NCBI GenBank assembly: GCA_013403005.1
Contig: JACBOA010000015.1
Location: 12,501 to 76,500 of the forward strand
From: Methanobacteriaceae archaeon
GTDB lineage: Archaea; Methanobacteriota; Methanobacteria; Methanobacteriales; Methanobacteriaceae
DNA: 64,000 nt
Direction of reading: 5' to 3'
Numbering within the stretch: position 1 is the stretch's first letter; every line of letters starts with the position of its first letter. Made by a program: the position numbers and the translations under genes. The notes under the pieces are model-generated. The model was not told the origin of the DNA. It did not search any database and worked only from the letters and a program-made list of their open reading frames with translations. Of this stretch, positions 60,499 through 64,000 are shown piece by piece.

Positions 60499-60763
60499 AG
60501 ATAAGGGGTCTTTTAATTTCATGAAAACTTTAAATTCGATTATAAAGTTTTTTTTACCAAAAAAATACAAATTATGTCAAATTTTTCATGCAAATATTGC
60601 TAAAACCCCACTAATTTCATAATCCCACAAAAGTATAATATGAATGAAATTTTATCTTCCTTTATTCTACTTTAGCAAAGTTTATATTATTGTCTCAGTT
60701 ACAAATTATTATAGGTCATTTAATTACTAACTTGTTATTGTGTTTTATTGGGGAGGTTTTTCT

Positions 60764-61705
60764 ATAGAAACTGAAAAAATACTTGTTACAGGCGGATCAG
60801 GATTCATAGGAACCAATCTGGTTAAGGAATTAGAAAGGAGAGGTCATGAAGTGTTGGCTGTTGACCTGCTTCACAACAACCGGGACAACTACCAGCGATG
60901 TGACGTGCGCAGCTACCGACAGCTGGAAAGACTCTTTGATGAGAGGGATTTTGATTACGTTTATCATTTGGCTGCTGAATACGGTCGCTGGAATGGTGAG
61001 GAATACTATGAAAACCTGTGGCAGACCAATGTTATTGGAACCAAACATATGTTACGTTTGCAGGAAAAACTGGGCTTCAGGATGATATTCTTCTCATCAG
61101 CTGAGGTATACGGGGATTACACGGGCATAATGAGTGAGGATGTCATGGTCAACAATCCCATTAAGGATACTTATCAGATGAATGATTATGCCATTACTAA
61201 ATGGGCGGGTGAGTTAATGTGCATGAACTCCGCTACCATGTTTGGAACAGAAACGGTTCGGGTGCGCCCGGTTAACTGCTACGGCCCCCATGAGGAATAT
61301 TCTCCCTACAAGGGTTTCATACCCATTTTCATTTATAAAGCATTGCATAATCAGCCTTACACTGTTTATAAAGGTCATAAGCGTATTATTGATTATGTGG
61401 AGGATACTGTATCCACTTTTGCCAATATTGTGGATAATTTCATCCCTGGTGAGGTTTACAATGTGGGCGGGCGTACAGAGTGGGAGAAGGATATTAAAGA
61501 ATACTCTGATCTGGTCTTGAATGCTGTGGGGCGGGATGATTCTCTGGTAACCTATGAAGAAGCCGAGGATTTCACCACTCAGGTTAAGACCATGGACTTT
61601 TCCAAGGCCATTAAAGATCTGAAGCATGATCCCAAGGTTGATCCTGAAGAGGGAATCAAGAGAACTGTGGAATGGATGCGATGGTTTTATAGAGTTGATG
61701 ATTAG
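60764..61705 (+). CDS. NAD-dependent sugar-nucleotide epimerase/dehydratase, probable ATA start
   Basis: A 313-aa extended SDR. The NAD motif GGSGFIG follows ILVTG, the catalytic YAITK is near residue 142, and FFSSAEVYGDY contains the active-site serines. It likely acts on a UDP- or dTDP-sugar for surface glycans. The only upstream start (GTG at 60740) precedes GGGGAGG (60750-60756); 7 bases after that site comes ATA at 60764, giving (I/M)ETEKILVTGGSGF, so AUA initiation is probable. Confidence 0.88.
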   Translation: METEKILVTGGSGFIGTNLVKELERRGHEVLAVDLLHNNRDNYQRCDVRSYRQLERLFDERDFDYVYHLAAEYGRWNGEEYYENLWQTNVIGTKHMLRLQEKLGFRMIFFSSAEVYGDYTGIMSEDVMVNNPIKDTYQMNDYAITKWAGELMCMNSATMFGTETVRVRPVNCYGPHEEYSPYKGFIPIFIYKALHNQPYTVYKGHKRIIDYVEDTVSTFANIVDNFIPGEVYNVGGRTEWEKDIKEYSDLVLNAVGRDDSLVTYEEAEDFTTQVKTMDFSKAIKDLKHDPKVDPEEGIKRTVEWMRWFYRVDD

Positions 61706-61753
61706 CTAATAATTAAAAATTACACGTTTTAAACACTTTGGTGGGGAGATAAC

Positions 61754-62743
61754 ATGGATTACTATGATTACAATGATAAAACTGTTTTAGTGACTGGTGG
61801 TGCTGGTTGCGTGGGTAGCAACCTCTCCCAGAGGCTATCAGAGCATGCGGGTAAAGTTATTATACTGGATAACCTGGATTCAGCTTATGAATGGAATCTT
61901 CCTCAAGCTGAAAATATAGATTTTGTTAAAGGGGATATCTTGGATGATGAGATGCTTAAAAGGGTTTTTAAGGAAAAACCGGATTATGTTTTTCACCTGG
62001 CAGCTCACTTTGCCAACCAGAACAGTGTGGATAACCCTGAACTGGATTTGATGGTTAATGGGATGGGTATCCTGAAAGTTTTGCAGTACGCCCATCTTGT
62101 GGATGTGGAGCGTTTTGTTTATTCTTCATCTGGTTGTGGAGTGTATGGGTTGGACTCTAAAATGCCCTTTGAAGAACATGATATATCCATCAGTCTTCAC
62201 ACCCCCTACCAGGTTACTAAATTGTTGGGAGAACTATACACTAACTATTTCCATAACCTTTATGGGTTGCCTATTGTTAATGCCCGGTTTTTTAATGTTT
62301 TTGGTCCTGGAGAAGTACCTGGTAAGTACCGGAATGTGATTCCTAATTTCATGTACTGGGCTATGACTGGACAGGCCTTGCCCATAACTGGGGATGGGAC
62401 TGAGACCAGGGATTGGACCTATGTGGATGATATTGTTAACGGTCTTATGGCTATGGGAGTAGTGGACGAGGCTATTGGTGAAGCAATTAACCTTGGTTCT
62501 GGCACTGAAACCAGAGTCATTGACATGGCTAACATGATTAATGAGTTAACCGGGAACACGGAAGGCATTGCCTACGCAGCCCGAAGGGACTGGGATGCTA
62601 AGACACGTTTGCTTTCTTCCATTGAAAAAGCCCAAAAAATTCTTAATTATAATCCTAAGACAACTTTTAAGGATGGTTTGAAGAAAACCTATTCCTGGTT
62701 TGTGGAAAACTGGGATGATATCGAGAGAAGCGCAGAATTTTGA
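61754..62743 (+). CDS. NAD-dependent epimerase/dehydratase
   Basis: A 329-aa extended SDR with TGGAGCVGSN at the N-terminus, VYSSSGCGVYG, catalytic YQVTK near residue 152 and RDWTYVDDIVNGL. It resembles UDP-glucose/GlcNAc 4-epimerases and dTDP-glucose dehydratases; the substrate is not decided. GGGGAGATAAC precedes the ATG. It is the second of two paralogous SDR genes and overlaps or abuts the next glycosyltransferase gene. Confidence 0.9.
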   Translation: MDYYDYNDKTVLVTGGAGCVGSNLSQRLSEHAGKVIILDNLDSAYEWNLPQAENIDFVKGDILDDEMLKRVFKEKPDYVFHLAAHFANQNSVDNPELDLMVNGMGILKVLQYAHLVDVERFVYSSSGCGVYGLDSKMPFEEHDISISLHTPYQVTKLLGELYTNYFHNLYGLPIVNARFFNVFGPGEVPGKYRNVIPNFMYWAMTGQALPITGDGTETRDWTYVDDIVNGLMAMGVVDEAIGEAINLGSGTETRVIDMANMINELTGNTEGIAYAARRDWDAKTRLLSSIEKAQKILNYNPKTTFKDGLKKTYSWFVENWDDIERSAEF

Positions 62744-62748
62744 TATTT

Positions 62749-63930
62749 ATGAATATACTTGTTGTACAGGAATCCGACTGGATCCAGAGGAACCCCCATC
62801 AACAACACCATCTTATGGAACGATTATCTTTAAGAGGTCATAAGATACGTGTTATTGATTATGAGATTGACTGGAAAACCAATAAGAACGAGGGAATAAT
62901 CTCCAAAAGACAGGTTTTTAAAGGTGTTCATAAAATTCATGATGAAGCCAGTATAGACGTGGTAAGGCCAGGCCTACTCAAGGTTCCAGTTTTAAATTAT
63001 ATTTCCTGGACTTGGACTAGTTGGAGAGAAATCAATCGCCAGATCAAGGAATTTAAACCCGATGTTATTGTTGGTTTTGGTTTGATTAATACATATATTG
63101 CTGCTAGAGCAGCCAAAAAACACAAAATACCATTTTTTTATTATCTTATTGACGTTCTTTATACGCTAATACCAGAAAAATCGTTACAGCTCGTTGGTAA
63201 AAAAGTTCAAAGGAATATAATCAAAAATTCTGATTTGATTATAACTATTAACAAAAAGCTATCTGAGTCAGTTATACAACTTGGTGCTAATGCAGACAAA
63301 ACATTAGTTATAGATGCTGGTATTGACTTAGACAGATTTGATCAGGATATTGATGGTTCAATTATCCGTAAAAAGTATGGGGTAAAAGATAATGAATTAT
63401 TACTCTTTTTCATGGGTTGGATTTATCACTTTGCAGGTGTCAAAGAAGTAGCAGAGGAACTGGGAAAAGGAAATCATGAAAAAATTAAATTGATGGTAGT
63501 AGGAGATGGGGATGCGTACTCCGATCTTGAAGAAATAAGAGAAAAATATCAATTACATGAAACACTCATATTAACTGGTAAACAACCATATAATAAAATA
63601 CCTGAGTTTGTAGCAGCATCTGATGTCTGTATTTTACCTGCTTATCCTGATGAGGAAATAATGCAAGACATAGTTCCTATTAAGATATATGAATATATGG
63701 CAATGGAAAAACCTGTCATCACAACAAACCTTCTTGGCATAAAAAAAGAATTTGGAGAAAAAAATGGAATTTTCTATGTAAATCAACCGGAAGATGTAAT
63801 CAGTCTTGGATTTAAATTAAATAATAAGGTTGATGGAAAGATCGCTAGAAAATTTGTTGAAAATAAAGATTGGGAGTCAATTACTGACGAATTTGAAAAA
63901 ACTTTGGATGAGGTAGTTAAGATTGCATGA
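62749..63930 (+). CDS. Family 4-type glycosyltransferase
   Basis: A 393-aa GT-B glycosyltransferase. The start MNILVVQESDWIQRNPHQQH, the central DPDVIVGFGL-like part (KPDVIVGFGLINTYIAARAA) and the donor-binding half with LPAYPDEEIMQDIVPIKIYE and EYMAMEKPVIT are typical. ATG 62749 begins six bases after the stop of the epimerase; a TTG at 62740 overlaps that stop. Codon use turns AT-rich after about 63000. Confidence 0.88.
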   Translation: MNILVVQESDWIQRNPHQQHHLMERLSLRGHKIRVIDYEIDWKTNKNEGIISKRQVFKGVHKIHDEASIDVVRPGLLKVPVLNYISWTWTSWREINRQIKEFKPDVIVGFGLINTYIAARAAKKHKIPFFYYLIDVLYTLIPEKSLQLVGKKVQRNIIKNSDLIITINKKLSESVIQLGANADKTLVIDAGIDLDRFDQDIDGSIIRKKYGVKDNELLLFFMGWIYHFAGVKEVAEELGKGNHEKIKLMVVGDGDAYSDLEEIREKYQLHETLILTGKQPYNKIPEFVAASDVCILPAYPDEEIMQDIVPIKIYEYMAMEKPVITTNLLGIKKEFGEKNGIFYVNQPEDVISLGFKLNNKVDGKIARKFVENKDWESITDEFEKTLDEVVKIA

Positions 63931-64000
63931 ATCTTTAGCTTACATATCAAAAATTGAAGATCTAAAAGAAGATATAGAAAGAGGTCTTGAATTCATAAAG
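63923..64000 (+). CDS. Start of another gene, cut by the window edge
   Basis: From a TTG at 63923, with GAGGT 8 bases upstream, a frame stays open to the edge (LHESLAYISKIEDLKEDIER). It overlaps the end of the glycosyltransferase gene by eight bases. Too short to identify. Confidence 0.4.
   Translation, partial: MHESLAYISKIEDLKEDIERGLEFIK

Overview
The window comes from a methanogenic archaeon of the order Methanobacteriales, most likely the genus Methanobacterium. The evidence is the archaeal/eukaryal-type ribosomal protein set (S4e, L32e, L19e, L34e, L14e, L18e), the RNA polymerase subunits D, N and K, archaeal adenylate kinase and Cbf5, isopentenyl phosphate kinase and the archaeal mevalonate branch, DUF166 ferredoxin proteins, cobalamin synthesis, and DUF11-repeat adhesins. 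Start codons include ATG, GTG and TTG behind AGGTGAT or GGAGG ribosome binding sites, and probably ATA in two genes.

Positions 1-18218 are the conserved information-processing block: the end of the spc-like operon (rps4e to rpl15, secY, adkA), a DUF106 membrane insertase, rpl34e-cmk-rpl14e-cbf5, tRNA-Ser(GGA), then rps13-rps4-rps11-rpoD-rpl18e-rpl13-rps9-rpoN, an intron-bearing tRNA that looks like tRNA-Pro, rpoK, enolase, a ferredoxin and rps2. Positions 18527-27098 are Memo, mevalonate kinase, isopentenyl phosphate kinase, type 2 IPP isomerase, RNase J, a prenyl diphosphate synthase and GluRS, which together form the archaeal isoprenoid/lipid precursor pathway. Positions 27505-34892 hold an AAA+ ATPase, purA, a TIGR04076 protein, two tandem DUF166 proteins, a decayed PIN toxin module and cbiF.

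From about 35 kb the window turns accessory and mostly membrane or surface related: a GT2 glycosyltransferase, a CPBP protease, small secreted proteins, a three-module DUF1616 membrane protein, MntA/HepT, a possibly split pRiA4b ORF-3 protein, a broken HicA next to an intact HicB, and two secreted surface proteins, one of 1656 aa with a thioester-like domain and DUF11 repeats. The right end (60.7-64 kb) is a sugar-nucleotide epimerase and glycosyltransferase cluster.

The main discovery is a dispersed lasso-peptide biosynthesis locus, unusual for an archaeon, between 44.8 and 60.5 kb. It has an HPr-kinase-like tailoring kinase (44802), a PqqD-type leader-binding protein B1 (48281), an asparagine-synthetase-like cyclase C without the glutaminase cysteine (48803), a transglutaminase-like peptidase B2 (56518), an ABC exporter D (56969) and a nucleotidyltransferase (59335). 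A 41-aa precursor gene lies on the minus strand at 50742-50867. Its leader fits the lasso motif YxxPxLxxxGxxxxxT exactly. The predicted core AGQDGSGDYARKYGSS would form an Ala1-Asp8 ring and ends in Ser-Ser, as expected of a substrate for a C-terminal serine kinase. The locus is interleaved with the surface-protein genes, and TGTGA-N6-TCACA palindromes sit at promoters of both surface proteins and upstream of B2-D, suggesting one regulator links them.
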